Below are positions 16,370 to 23,532 of a DNA stretch of 64,000 nucleotides, piece after piece. Below the pieces are notes generated by a model, which saw only the letters and a list, made by a program, of their open reading frames with translations, had not been told where the DNA came from and did no database searches. Both the position numbers and the translations under genes were made by a program. Each line of letters starts with the position of its first letter. Position 1 is the stretch's first letter. The stretch comes from VHCN01 sp964589935 (GTDB lineage Bacteria; Verrucomicrobiota; Verrucomicrobiia; Limisphaerales; VHCN01): contig CAZPVD010000006.1 in assembly GCA_964589935.1 (NCBI GenBank), positions 157,630-221,629 of the forward strand. Reading direction: 5' to 3'.

Positions 16370-17224
16370 TCAGAATCCGCCGCTTGTCGCGCCCGCGTTA
16401 GCACGGATGTAGAGTTTGGTTTTTGGATTCGACACCCACAAGGAAGGAGGCGATGGATCATCGCTGCAATCGCCCAGCTCTTCGAGATCGGGCGGCACCG
16501 GCGCGCCTGATCCTTTGAACGGAGGCATCCGCAGCCATTCGGAATGGCCGTCCGTCGCCGTTGTGGTCTGCCCCCAATTGTGGCGCACGTTGCCCCAGCG
16601 CTGGAACTGGCCGGTGGGCGTCGTTACGTTCCACTGCATGCGGACACTGTTGAACGTGGCCGCCGGCAGCGTGAACTGGCCGTTGGTCGTGTCCTTCTCC
16701 GTAAAGATGACATACTTCGATGCAAACATGATCTGAGCAGCGCGCAGGGGCTGGGCGGGCGTGAACTGCGGATCCCGGAACACATGGCGGGTCGCGCGAT
16801 AGTCCTCCGCGTAACCGCCCCAGCCCAGCGTGGAATCCTTCTCCGCCGGGCACACGTAAGTTTTCGAGGCGATTCGTGTCGTCGTGGCGCCGTTGGTCGA
16901 ACCACCCAGATAGGGCAGCAGCGCAGCCGGCCATGTGGTCGGGTCGAGCAGCACGTTCAGCGGGATCATCGCCATGGTGATGCCTGATACGTTGGAGCCA
17001 TAGTGAAACCGGTCGTCGTAGTCGTCCTTGTAGAGCATCGCCGCCAGCCCCATCTGCTTGTTGTTGTTCAGGCAGCTTGTCGTCTTGGCCTTGGCCTTGG
17101 CCTTGGCCAGCGCGGGGAGCAACAGCCCGGCGAGGATTGCAATGATCGCGATGACAACCAAAAGTTCGATCAACGTGAAAGCCAGAATGGAAAAACGCCC
17201 GCGCGGTGAAGAACTCGAGTTCAT
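16370..17224 (-). CDS. Prepilin-type N-terminal domain protein (DUF1559-like)
   Basis: About 284 residues. Starts with the class III signal AFTLIELLVVIAIIAILAG, with Ala instead of Gly before the cleavage site, which is less usual. The helix ends in an Ala-Lys tandem (PALAKAKAKAK) from repeated GGCCTT units in the DNA. CPAEKDS and a TDGHSEWLRM end match the DG-motif type of large pseudopilins. The ATG at 17224 gives the usual short leader. A promoter with TTGACG is at 17238-17265. It is the second copy of this type in the window, with little similarity to the first beyond the N-terminus. Confidence 0.86.
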   Translation of the reverse strand: MNSSSSPRGRFSILAFTLIELLVVIAIIAILAGLLLPALAKAKAKAKTTSCLNNNKQMGLAAMLYKDDYDDRFHYGSNVSGITMAMIPLNVLLDPTTWPAALLPYLGGSTNGATTTRIASKTYVCPAEKDSTLGWGGYAEDYRATRHVFRDPQFTPAQPLRAAQIMFASKYVIFTEKDTTNGQFTLPAATFNSVRMQWNVTTPTGQFQRWGNVRHNWGQTTTATDGHSEWLRMPPFKGSGAPVPPDLEELGDCSDDPSPPSLWVSNPKTKLYIRANAGATSGGF

Positions 17225-17237
17225 AGGCTTAACCCCG

Positions 17238-17265
17238 AAGCTAATCATCACACAAAACCCGTCAA
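17238..17265 (-). promoter_or_regulatory. Promoter of the second prepilin-like gene
   Basis: Minus strand: TTGACG (17260-17265), 16 bases, TAGCTT (17238-17243). Similar in strength and -35 sequence to that of the first prepilin-like gene at 3869-3897. Confidence 0.45.
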
Positions 17266-17302
17266 GCCACAAAAAGTGCGATTCCCGGCATTTTTTACGA
17301 CA

Positions 17303-18229
17303 TTACTTGTCACGCAGGAGCAGGTAATGCGCGAGCGCTTCGAGCGCGGCGGCGCGGCCTTTGAAGGGTTTCAGCGCGGCAAAGGCCTTGTTCGTCAGTT
17401 GCTTCGCAATGGTTCGTGAGCGGTCCAAGCCGACGATGCTCGGATACGTCGCCTTTTGCGCGGAGATGTCCTTGCCTGCGGTTTTGCCGAGTTGCTCGCT
17501 CGTCTGCGTCACGTCGAGGATGTCGTCAATGACTTGGAACGCAAGGCCGACGTTGTAGCCGAAATCGGTGAGCGCCTTGAGCTGCGCGGCGGAACAGTTC
17601 GCGCTCATGCCGCCGAGCCGGACCGCGCAGCACAGGAGCGCGCTGGTCTTGCGCTCGTGGATGTAACGAAGTTCCGCAACGGAAAGTTTTTTACCCTCGC
17701 CTTCAAGGTCTGCAACTTGCCCCGCGATGAGCTGCAACGAGCCGCTTGCCTTCGCAATTTCCAAAACGATGTCGCAATGCGAATAGCGCGGCCAGCCCTT
17801 GCTTTGCGCCGCGATCTCAAACGCCTGGGTGAGCAGCGCGTCCCCGGCGAGAACCGCGATGCCTTCGCCGAAGACCTTGTGATTCGTCGGCTTGCCGCGG
17901 CGGAAATCGTCGTTGTCCATTGCCGGCAGGTCGTCGTGGATAAGCGAGTAGGTGTGGATGCACTCGACGGCGCAGGCGAGCGGCATCGCGTCTTCAACAC
18001 TGCCACCGCAAGCCTCGCCGGCCGCAAGTGCGAGCGCCGGCCTCATGCGCTTGCCGCCGGCGAAAATCGAGTAGCGCATCGCCTTGTGGATGGTCGCGGG
18101 CTTGGCGGTCTCCTTCGGCAGAAAGCGGTCGAGGGCGCGGTTGACGCGCCTGCTGCGGTCGTCAAGCCACGCGGAAAGGTCGAAGGAAATCAGATGCCGT
18201 GCAAAGGCCCGCGTCGCGGTCGTTGACAT
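17303..18229 (-). CDS. Polyprenyl (farnesyl/geranylgeranyl) diphosphate synthase
   Basis: About 308 residues, IspA-like. Condenses isopentenyl diphosphate with allylic diphosphates. The first Asp-rich motif is HDDLPAMDNDDFRRGKPTNH, the second QVIDDILDVTQTSEQLGKTAGKD. GGKRMRPALALAAGEACGG is the IPP-binding region. Length and the DDxxxxD first motif fit bacterial short-chain (C15/C20) synthases. The start ATG at 18229 is six bases after a -10 box (18236-18241). Confidence 0.92.
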   Translation of the reverse strand: MSTTATRAFARHLISFDLSAWLDDRSRRVNRALDRFLPKETAKPATIHKAMRYSIFAGGKRMRPALALAAGEACGGSVEDAMPLACAVECIHTYSLIHDDLPAMDNDDFRRGKPTNHKVFGEGIAVLAGDALLTQAFEIAAQSKGWPRYSHCDIVLEIAKASGSLQLIAGQVADLEGEGKKLSVAELRYIHERKTSALLCCAVRLGGMSANCSAAQLKALTDFGYNVGLAFQVIDDILDVTQTSEQLGKTAGKDISAQKATYPSIVGLDRSRTIAKQLTNKAFAALKPFKGRAAALEALAHYLLLRDK

Positions 18230-18235
18230 GCCGTG

Positions 18236-18265
18236 AGTTTTGGGGGAAGTGTCGGCACTGGGCAA
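18236..18265 (-). promoter_or_regulatory. Candidate leaderless promoter of the polyprenyl synthase
   Basis: Minus strand: TTGCCC (18260-18265), 18 bases, AAAACT (18236-18241), then cacggc and ATG. The cacggc linker is identical to that before plsY. Confidence 0.35.
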
Positions 18266-18310
18266 GCAAGGACTGGTGGAACGGGGTCAAATGAAGGAAG
18301 TTTTTTCCTG

Positions 18311-18338
18311 TTGCATCCGAAATTTCCACCGGTATGCT
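18311..18338 (+). promoter_or_regulatory. Promoter of rpoZ
   Basis: TTGCAT (18311-18316), 16 bases, TATGCT (18333-18338). Leaves a leader of about 26-33 bases before the ATG at 18372. Confidence 0.5.
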
Positions 18339-18371
18339 CTGCATCCCTTTTGGTTTGAAGGCGACTTCGAC

Positions 18372-18614
18372 ATGAACAGCGAACTGGCAAAGAAAGCATT
18401 GGAAAAAGTGGGCAACCCCAACGTGCTCATCAACCTCATCTCGCGCCGTGTGCGGCAGCTCAACTCGGGCAGCCGACCGCTGCTCGCGGAGACGGCCGGC
18501 ATGGGCCTGGCGGACATCGCCCTGATCGAGCTGATCGAGGACAAGATGGGCTTCGAGATGCTGCAGCCCATTGGCGGCACCGAGGCGCCCACGAAGAAGC
18601 GCAAGAAGCACTGA
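18372..18614 (+). CDS. rpoZ: RNA polymerase omega subunit (RpoZ-like)
   Basis: 80 residues. Small subunit that helps assemble RNA polymerase. NPNVLINLISRRVRQLNSGS followed by RPLL and ALIELIEDK fits the omega N-terminal region (the 'A..R..QL..G..PL' pattern), although the KExxxEE segment usually present is replaced by MGLADIALIELIED. The first in-frame ATG within the family is 18372. An intrinsic terminator follows the stop directly. The smpB start comes just behind it. Confidence 0.75.
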   Translation: MNSELAKKALEKVGNPNVLINLISRRVRQLNSGSRPLLAETAGMGLADIALIELIEDKMGFEMLQPIGGTEAPTKKRKKH

Positions 18615-18638
18615 AGTTTTCCCGCGGCAATGCGCGCC

Positions 18639-18672
18639 AGCCAGAAGGTCGTCCTTCTGGCTGCTTTTGTTT
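18639..18672 (+). terminator. Intrinsic terminator after rpoZ
   Basis: AGCCAGAAGG (18639-18648), loop TCGT, CCTTCTGGCT (18653-18662), then GCTTTTGTTT. A perfect 10-bp stem followed by a T-rich tract ending at the smpB start codon. It could attenuate read-through into smpB. Confidence 0.75.
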
Positions 18673-19128
18673 ATGGCCGACATCCTGAACAATCCAAAGG
18701 CGCGGCGTGACTATCACGTTCTCGAAACCTTCGAGGCGGGCATCGCCCTGCACGGCACGGAGGTGAAGTCACTGCGCGCGGGCAAGGGCCAGATCAGCGA
18801 CGCGTTCGCGCGCGTCGAGAAGGACGAAGTCTGGCTCTACAACGCGCACATTGACGAATATTCCCACGGCAACCTACAGAACCATGTGCCCAAGGCCCCG
18901 CGCAAACTGCTGCTGCACAAGTCGGAAATCCGCAAACTCTTCGGCTTCGCCAGCGTGAAAGGCCATGCGCTCGTGCCGCTTGCGTTCTACTGGAAGAACG
19001 GAAAGGTCAAGGTGCTGCTCGCTGTCGGCAAGGGCAAGCAGCAGTTCGACAAACGCGAGGACATCAAGCGGCGCGAATCCGACCGCGAGATGAAACGTGC
19101 CGCCGCGCACAACTTCAAGGGCCGTTAA
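18673..19128 (+). CDS. smpB: SsrA-binding protein SmpB
   Basis: 151 residues. Binds tmRNA and delivers it to stalled ribosomes for trans-translation. Motifs: NPKARRDYHVLETFEAGIAL, GTEVKSLRAGK, LYNAHIDEYS, RKLLLHKSEIRKL, LVPLAFYWKNGKVKV and the basic tail RESDREMKRA. The ATG at 18673 is the normal family start. The frame is open further upstream only through the terminator. A second intrinsic terminator follows. No tmRNA gene was recognised nearby. Confidence 0.95.
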   Translation: MADILNNPKARRDYHVLETFEAGIALHGTEVKSLRAGKGQISDAFARVEKDEVWLYNAHIDEYSHGNLQNHVPKAPRKLLLHKSEIRKLFGFASVKGHALVPLAFYWKNGKVKVLLAVGKGKQQFDKREDIKRRESDREMKRAAAHNFKGR

Positions 19129-19135
19129 AGAAGAT

Positions 19136-19160
19136 GGCGTCCGTTGTCGGACGCCGTTCT
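19136..19160 (+). terminator. Intrinsic terminator after smpB
   Basis: GGCGTCCG (19136-19143), loop TTGT, CGGACGCC (19148-19155), then GTTCTT. Perfect 8-bp stem. It may also serve rpmB, which converges from the other side. Confidence 0.65.
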
Positions 19161-19189
19161 TGAAAAACTGGCTGTGATTTAGAGGATGC

Positions 19190-19462
19190 TCAGGCCGCCT
19201 TCGCCGCCTCGGGCTTCTTCCACATGCGCTTCGGGGCCTTGACGATGAGGCCCTTCTTGATGGCGCGCGTGGAGACGCGGATGTGCTTCACCTGGCCGCT
19301 GGGCAGGAGCACCTTCACGCGTTGGAGATTGGGGAAGAAGCGCCGCTTGGTGATGGCGGTGACGTGCGTGCCGATACCGCCGGACTTCTTGGACTTGCCG
19401 CTGCGCCAGATTTTGTTGCCCTTCATCGGGCGCAGACCAGTGATTGCACAAATTCGAGCCAT
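19190..19462 (-). CDS. rpmB: 50S ribosomal protein L28
   Basis: 90 residues, large-subunit protein bL28. The N-terminus ARICAITGLRPMKGN and the basic core KKSGGIGTHVTAITKRRFFP, then NLQRVKVLLPSGQVKHIRVS and RAIKKGLIVK are typical, with an Ala/Lys tail. No zinc-binding cysteines beyond the single N-terminal Cys are seen. A promoter with the same hexamers as that of uvrA lies at 19490-19518, and an AGGA ribosome-binding site seven bases before the start. Confidence 0.93.
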   Translation of the reverse strand: MARICAITGLRPMKGNKIWRSGKSKKSGGIGTHVTAITKRRFFPNLQRVKVLLPSGQVKHIRVSTRAIKKGLIVKAPKRMWKKPEAAKAA

Positions 19463-19489
19463 AACGATCCTGTAAGTTAAGGAGCGCGG

Positions 19490-19518
19490 AAGGTAGCGGG
19501 CACGATTCGTCGAAGCAA
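19490..19518 (-). promoter_or_regulatory. Promoter of rpmB
   Basis: Minus strand: TTGCTT (19513-19518), 17 bases, TACCTT (19490-19495). Both hexamers and the spacer length are identical to those before uvrA (38034-38062). Confidence 0.55.
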
Positions 19519-19540
19519 GCCCTTTTTCTCCGAAAATGTG

Positions 19541-19570
19541 TTGAACGTGCGCACCGTTTTGCCGTTCATT
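19541..19570 (+). promoter_or_regulatory. Candidate promoter of the VOC-cutA pair
   Basis: TTGAAC (19541-19546), 18 bases, TTCATT (19565-19570), eight bases before the ATG. Same -35 as plsY and rex. Confidence 0.35.
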
Positions 19571-19578
19571 GCGGGCGC

Positions 19579-19971
19579 ATGAAATTTACCGGACTGCATC
19601 ACTGCTCAATTCTTGTCACGGACATGACGCGCGCGAAGCGCTTCTACCGCGAAGTCCTCGGCCTGCGCGAAATAGGCATCCCCTCGACCTTCCCGGCGGC
19701 GGGGCTGCGCGTCCACTGGTTCGAGCTGGGCGACGAGCACATCCATCTCCTGCCCGCGCCGCAACCGGACGCCTTCAGCCAGCGGCATTTTGCAATTCAC
19801 GTGGATGACGCGGCAGCCGCGCGCGAGGAGCTTCGCCGCAAAGGCGTCGAGATCGCCGAAACGGTGCCGATCCCCGGCGCGGACCGCTTCTTTGTTCGCG
19901 ATCCCGATGGCAACCGCATCGAAATCATCCAGTGGAAGGAAACGTATCAGATCGTGCCCATCGCGGAGTGA
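19579..19971 (+). CDS. VOC-superfamily (glyoxalase-like) protein
   Basis: 130 residues, one complete vicinal-oxygen-chelate domain. FTGLHHCSILVTDMTRAKRF starts the first beta-alpha-beta-beta-beta unit and HFAIHVDDAAAAREELRRKG the second, ending FFVRDPDGNRIEIIQW. Candidate metal ligands are His in GLHHC, Glu/His around FELGDEHIHL, His in HFAIHV and Glu in RIEII. The substrate is unknown: the fold covers glyoxalases, dioxygenases and resistance proteins. cutA follows after seven bases and is probably co-transcribed. Confidence 0.85.
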   Translation: MKFTGLHHCSILVTDMTRAKRFYREVLGLREIGIPSTFPAAGLRVHWFELGDEHIHLLPAPQPDAFSQRHFAIHVDDAAAAREELRRKGVEIAETVPIPGADRFFVRDPDGNRIEIIQWKETYQIVPIAE

Positions 19972-19978
19972 AGCACCG

Positions 19979-20320
19979 ATGAAGTCCGCGTCGCGTTTCG
20001 CACTCGTCCTCGTCACCGCGCCCGATCTCAAGACAGCGCGCCAGCTCGCGCGCTCCGCGCTCAAGCTCCGGCTCGCCGCGTGCGCCAACCTCATTCCGAA
20101 AATCGAATCACACTACTGGTGGCGCGGCAAAATCGAGTCTGGCAGTGAAGTTCTGATCGTGTTCAAAACTGTGCGGAAGCGGGTTTCTGCGCTGGAGAAA
20201 CTCATCCTTGCGGAGCATCCCTACGACACGCCGGAGTTCGTCGTGCTGCCGCTGCGCGGCGGCGCGGCGCGCTATCTGGCGTGGCTCGCGGAGAGTGTCG
20301 GGACTGACGGCGCTACTTGA
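19979..20320 (+). CDS. cutA: Divalent-cation tolerance protein CutA
   Basis: 113 residues, normal for CutA1 trimers. Motifs: LVTAPDLKTARQLARSALKL, LAACANLIPKIESHYWWRGK, EVLIVFKTV and HPYDTPEFVVLPLRGG. ATG at 19979 lies seven bases after the VOC gene stop. The 3' end overlaps the end of the convergent ThuA-like gene by eight bases. The physiological role of CutA1 is not firmly known; it was linked to copper tolerance. Confidence 0.93.
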   Translation: MKSASRFALVLVTAPDLKTARQLARSALKLRLAACANLIPKIESHYWWRGKIESGSEVLIVFKTVRKRVSALEKLILAEHPYDTPEFVVLPLRGGAARYLAWLAESVGTDGAT

Positions 20321-21365
20321 GGTCGGCGGGTTTCACGCCCTTCTTGTAGCCGCCGAACCCGTAGGCGATGGGCTTGTATTCGCCGGCAATTTCCACGTCC
20401 GCTTTTTCCGGCACTTTCAAGCCGAGCAGGTCATAAGCCGCGTTGATAACCAAGCGGCGCAGTGGTGCGTTGACGAGATCGGTCGAGGAACCCATCGTCG
20501 TCGCGAAGGCCCGGCCCGGCTTGCCGCCGGGAACCTGATAGCTCTTCGTCCACGCGACCGGCATCATCGGGTCGTTCTTCTTGCCCTCGACGGCTTCATT
20601 GTCCTCGGGACTCATGCCGAAGAACGGATCGGCCATGTCGGCCGGGCCTTTGCGTTTCACGACCTGGCCGAGCACGATGGGCTTCGCGTCGCCGGGCAGC
20701 GGCAGGCGCACGCCATAGACATCCGTCGGACCCCAGATTTCGCCATCCTTGATGCCGTTGAGCAGCGGGCTGCCCTTGGCCTCCGGCGCGAAGAGGCCGC
20801 GCGTGGACTCACTCTTGTGGCCGCCGTGATGGCTGATCCAGGTTTCGCCGAGCACGAGCCGCCCGAAGCCCTGCTCCCACTCCTTTTCGCCGTGGTGATT
20901 GTAGGAGTAGCGCGCGTATGTTTTATCCTTGCCGACGTTGAACGCGTGGGTCGCGGTGCGCAGACCGATGACCGGCTTGCCGGCCTTGAGAAAATCATCA
21001 ATCGGTTTCATCTGCTCGTCGGGCAGGTCGCGAAAGCGCGTGAGAATCACCATCAGATCCGCCGAGTTCAGCGCCTCGGTGCCGGGAATGTTTTTCCCGT
21101 AATTCGGATTGATCTCACCGGTCGCCGGGTCAATCGCAAACAGCACCGTGCATTTGAAACCATGCCGCTCGGCAAAAATCTTCGCCATCATCGGCAGCCC
21201 TTCCTCGCTGCGATATTCCTCGTCGCCAGTGAGGAAGACAATGTGCTTGCCCTTGCCGGGGCCGCTCTTGCCTTCGTAAGTCACCCACAGAGGGTCCGCT
21301 GCGGTCGCCGCGTGCAGGGCGAGGCCGAGAATAATTCCGCCGAGAAGTTTCGTTGCAAAGTTCAT
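20313..21365 (-). CDS. Secreted ThuA-like (trehalose-utilisation) domain protein
   Basis: 350 residues. Sec signal (LLGGIILGLALHAATAA), then a class-I glutamine-amidotransferase-like ThuA domain: KHIVFLTGDEEYRSEEGLPM, ADLMVILTRFRDLPDEQMKP, GKPVIGLRTATHAFN, and a later TDVYGVRLPLPGDAKPI. Exported ThuA proteins are common in Planctomycetes and Verrucomicrobia, often in carbohydrate degradation contexts. The reaction is not established. No neighbouring sugar genes were seen. It overlaps cutA tail to tail by eight bases. Confidence 0.85.
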   Translation of the reverse strand: MNFATKLLGGIILGLALHAATAADPLWVTYEGKSGPGKGKHIVFLTGDEEYRSEEGLPMMAKIFAERHGFKCTVLFAIDPATGEINPNYGKNIPGTEALNSADLMVILTRFRDLPDEQMKPIDDFLKAGKPVIGLRTATHAFNVGKDKTYARYSYNHHGEKEWEQGFGRLVLGETWISHHGGHKSESTRGLFAPEAKGSPLLNGIKDGEIWGPTDVYGVRLPLPGDAKPIVLGQVVKRKGPADMADPFFGMSPEDNEAVEGKKNDPMMPVAWTKSYQVPGGKPGRAFATTMGSSTDLVNAPLRRLVINAAYDLLGLKVPEKADVEIAGEYKPIAYGFGGYKKGVKPADLK

Positions 21366-21602
21366 GTTCGCTGGAATGTTGGTTTGTGAACGCGGCGCGA
21401 GTGTAACGGGAAGGCATTCGCGCGCAATCGCTGAATCGCCGTTGAGACGAGTGCCGCGCCACGCCGATTCAGGAGCGTGGCTGATGCTTCACGCACAGCA
21501 GCGCTTCAACATTTCCAAAACGCGGCTTCTCCCAATGCGGATGATTCTTGCCAGCCTCGCGCGGGTGAGGCTTACTTCGCCGGAATTTTTTCTGACGCGC
21601 CC

Positions 21603-23399
21603 ATGCCGCTGACGCCCGAACAACTCGCCAAAGCCAAATCGCTCGGCTTCTCCGACCGCCAAATCGCCCACCTCACCGACCAGACCGAGGACGACATCCG
21701 CGCGCTGCGCAAGCATCTCGGCCTCGTGCCCAGTTACCGGCTCGTGGACACCTGCGCCGCGGAGTTCGAGGCCTACACGCCCTACTACTACTCGACCTAC
21801 GACCGCGGCGATGACGAGGTGAAAGCCTCCGCCACCAAGAAGGTGATGATCCTCGGCGGCGGGCCAAACCGCATCGGGCAGGGCATCGAGTTCGATTACT
21901 GCTGCGTCCACGCTGCGTTCGCGTTGAAGGAGGACGGCTTTGAGACGCTGATGGTCAACTCGAATCCCGAAACCGTCTCGACCGACTACGATACGAGCGA
22001 CAAACTGTTCTTCGAGCCGCTCACGCTCGAAGACGTTCTGCACATCTACGAGCGCGAGCAGTGCTGGGGTGCGATTGCGCAGTTCGGCGGGCAGACGCCG
22101 CTGAACCTCGCGCTCGGCCTCCAGAAAAACGGCGTCAACATCATCGGCACCTCACCGCAAAGCATCGAGATCGCCGAGGACCGCAAGCTCTTCGCCGCGA
22201 TGCTGCGCAAGCTCAACATCCCGCAGCCGCCCAACGGCCTCGCGACAAACGAAGCAGAGGCGCTCGAAGCCTCCAAGAAGCTCGGCTATCCCGTGCTTGT
22301 GCGCCCCAGCTTTGTCCTTGGCGGTCGCGCGATGCAGATTGTCTATTCCGACACCGAGCTGTCGCATTACATGAAATTCGCCGTCGAGGCCGGCCCCGAC
22401 CGGCCCGTGCTCGTGGACAAATTCCTCGAAGACGCGACCGAAGTGGATGTAGATTGCATCACCGACGTGGGCCATTTTGAAAATGCGGATGACGCCACCA
22501 TCGTCATCGGCGGAATGCTGGAGCACATCGAGTTCGCGGGCGTGCATTCCGGCGATGCCGCGATGGTGCTCCCGCCGCACACGCTCTCGCAGAAAGTCAT
22601 CGCCACCATCCGCGACTACACGCACGCGATGGCGAAGGAGTTGAAGGTCATCGGCCTGATGAATGTGCAATACGCCGTGAAGGGCGACGACGTGTATTGC
22701 CTCGAAGTGAACCCGCGCGCCTCGCGCACCGTGCCATTCGTGAGCAAGGCCATTGGCTTCCCGCTCGCGAAACTCGCCGCGAAGGTGATGGCCGGCAAGA
22801 CGCTCAAGCAACTTGGTTTTACAGCCGAAATCTGGCCGGAGTATTGGGCCGTGAAGGAGTCCGTGTTCCCCTTCAACCGCTTTCACGGGCAGGACATTTT
22901 GCTTTCGCCCGAGATGCGCTCGACCGGCGAAGTAATGGGCCTCGACGCCGACCTCGGCATCGCCTACGCCAAATCGCAGATGGCCGCGCTCGCGCCATTG
23001 CCGCTCAAAGGCAAGGTCTTCATCAGCGTCAGCGACGCGCACAAGCACGAGGCCGCGGCGGTCGCGAAACAATTCACCGACCTCGGCTTCGATCTCATCG
23101 CCACGGGCGGCACGGCGAACATCCTCGAAAAAGCCGGGCTGAAAGTGCAGCGCATCTTCAAACTGCAGGAAGGCCGGCCCAATGCGATTGACCTCCTCAA
23201 GAACCGCGAAATCCAGCTCGTCATCAACACGCCCAGCGGCGCCACGCCGCGCGCGGACGAGGTAAAAATCCGCACCACGGCCGTCTATACGAACACGCCC
23301 ATCATGACGACCATCAGCGGCGCGAAGGCCGCCGCCCTCGGCATCGCCGCTCTCAAGCGCAACGGCTACGAAGTCCGCACCGTGCAGGAATATCACTGA
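21603..23399 (+). CDS. carB: Carbamoyl-phosphate synthase large chain, C-terminal half only (split CarB)
   Basis: 598 residues, compared with about 1070 for full-length CarB. It begins in the linker/oligomerisation region (AKAKSLGFSDRQIAHLTD, then YRLVDTCAAEFEAYTPYYYS), continues with the second ATP-grasp unit (VMILGGGPNRIGQGIEFDYC, ATEVDVDCI, NVQYAVKGDDVYCLEVNPRA) and ends with the MGS-like allosteric domain (KVFISVSDAHKHEAAAVAKQ ... LIATGGTANILEKAG). The N-terminal synthetase half is absent: upstream DNA codes for the ThuA-like gene on the other strand. It is intact, so it probably works with a separately encoded first half, as in the split CarB of some archaea and Aquifex. The ATG at 21603 fits better than the GTG at 21477. 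Confidence 0.9.
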   Translation: MPLTPEQLAKAKSLGFSDRQIAHLTDQTEDDIRALRKHLGLVPSYRLVDTCAAEFEAYTPYYYSTYDRGDDEVKASATKKVMILGGGPNRIGQGIEFDYCCVHAAFALKEDGFETLMVNSNPETVSTDYDTSDKLFFEPLTLEDVLHIYEREQCWGAIAQFGGQTPLNLALGLQKNGVNIIGTSPQSIEIAEDRKLFAAMLRKLNIPQPPNGLATNEAEALEASKKLGYPVLVRPSFVLGGRAMQIVYSDTELSHYMKFAVEAGPDRPVLVDKFLEDATEVDVDCITDVGHFENADDATIVIGGMLEHIEFAGVHSGDAAMVLPPHTLSQKVIATIRDYTHAMAKELKVIGLMNVQYAVKGDDVYCLEVNPRASRTVPFVSKAIGFPLAKLAAKVMAGKTLKQLGFTAEIWPEYWAVKESVFPFNRFHGQDILLSPEMRSTGEVMGLDADLGIAYAKSQMAALAPLPLKGKVFISVSDAHKHEAAAVAKQFTDLGFDLIATGGTANILEKAGLKVQRIFKLQEGRPNAIDLLKNREIQLVINTPSGATPRADEVKIRTTAVYTNTPIMTTISGAKAAALGIAALKRNGYEVRTVQEYH

Positions 23400-23532
23400 C
23401 GACGCAGCGAACATTCGCCGTTGTTTTCAAGCTTCGTTGGGACCATCCCAGCAGGAACGAGCCAGAGAAGTTTTGTCGCAAATCAACCGATTGCGCGTAA
23501 TGTTGGCCAGCCCGCGTGTCAGGAACGGGTGT

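Noticed and set aside
17084..17108. Hexanucleotide repeat ttggcc as mobile repeat
   Set aside because: It codes for the Ala-Lys tandem at the end of the prepilin helix and fits the family there.
18600..19190. tmRNA (ssrA) near smpB
   Set aside because: The spaces around smpB are short and filled by two clear intrinsic terminators; no tRNA-like ends.
21366..21602. Frameshifted N-terminal part of carB
   Set aside because: Only about 240 bases before the start, without similarity to the first ATP-grasp unit; ThuA gene directly upstream on the other strand.
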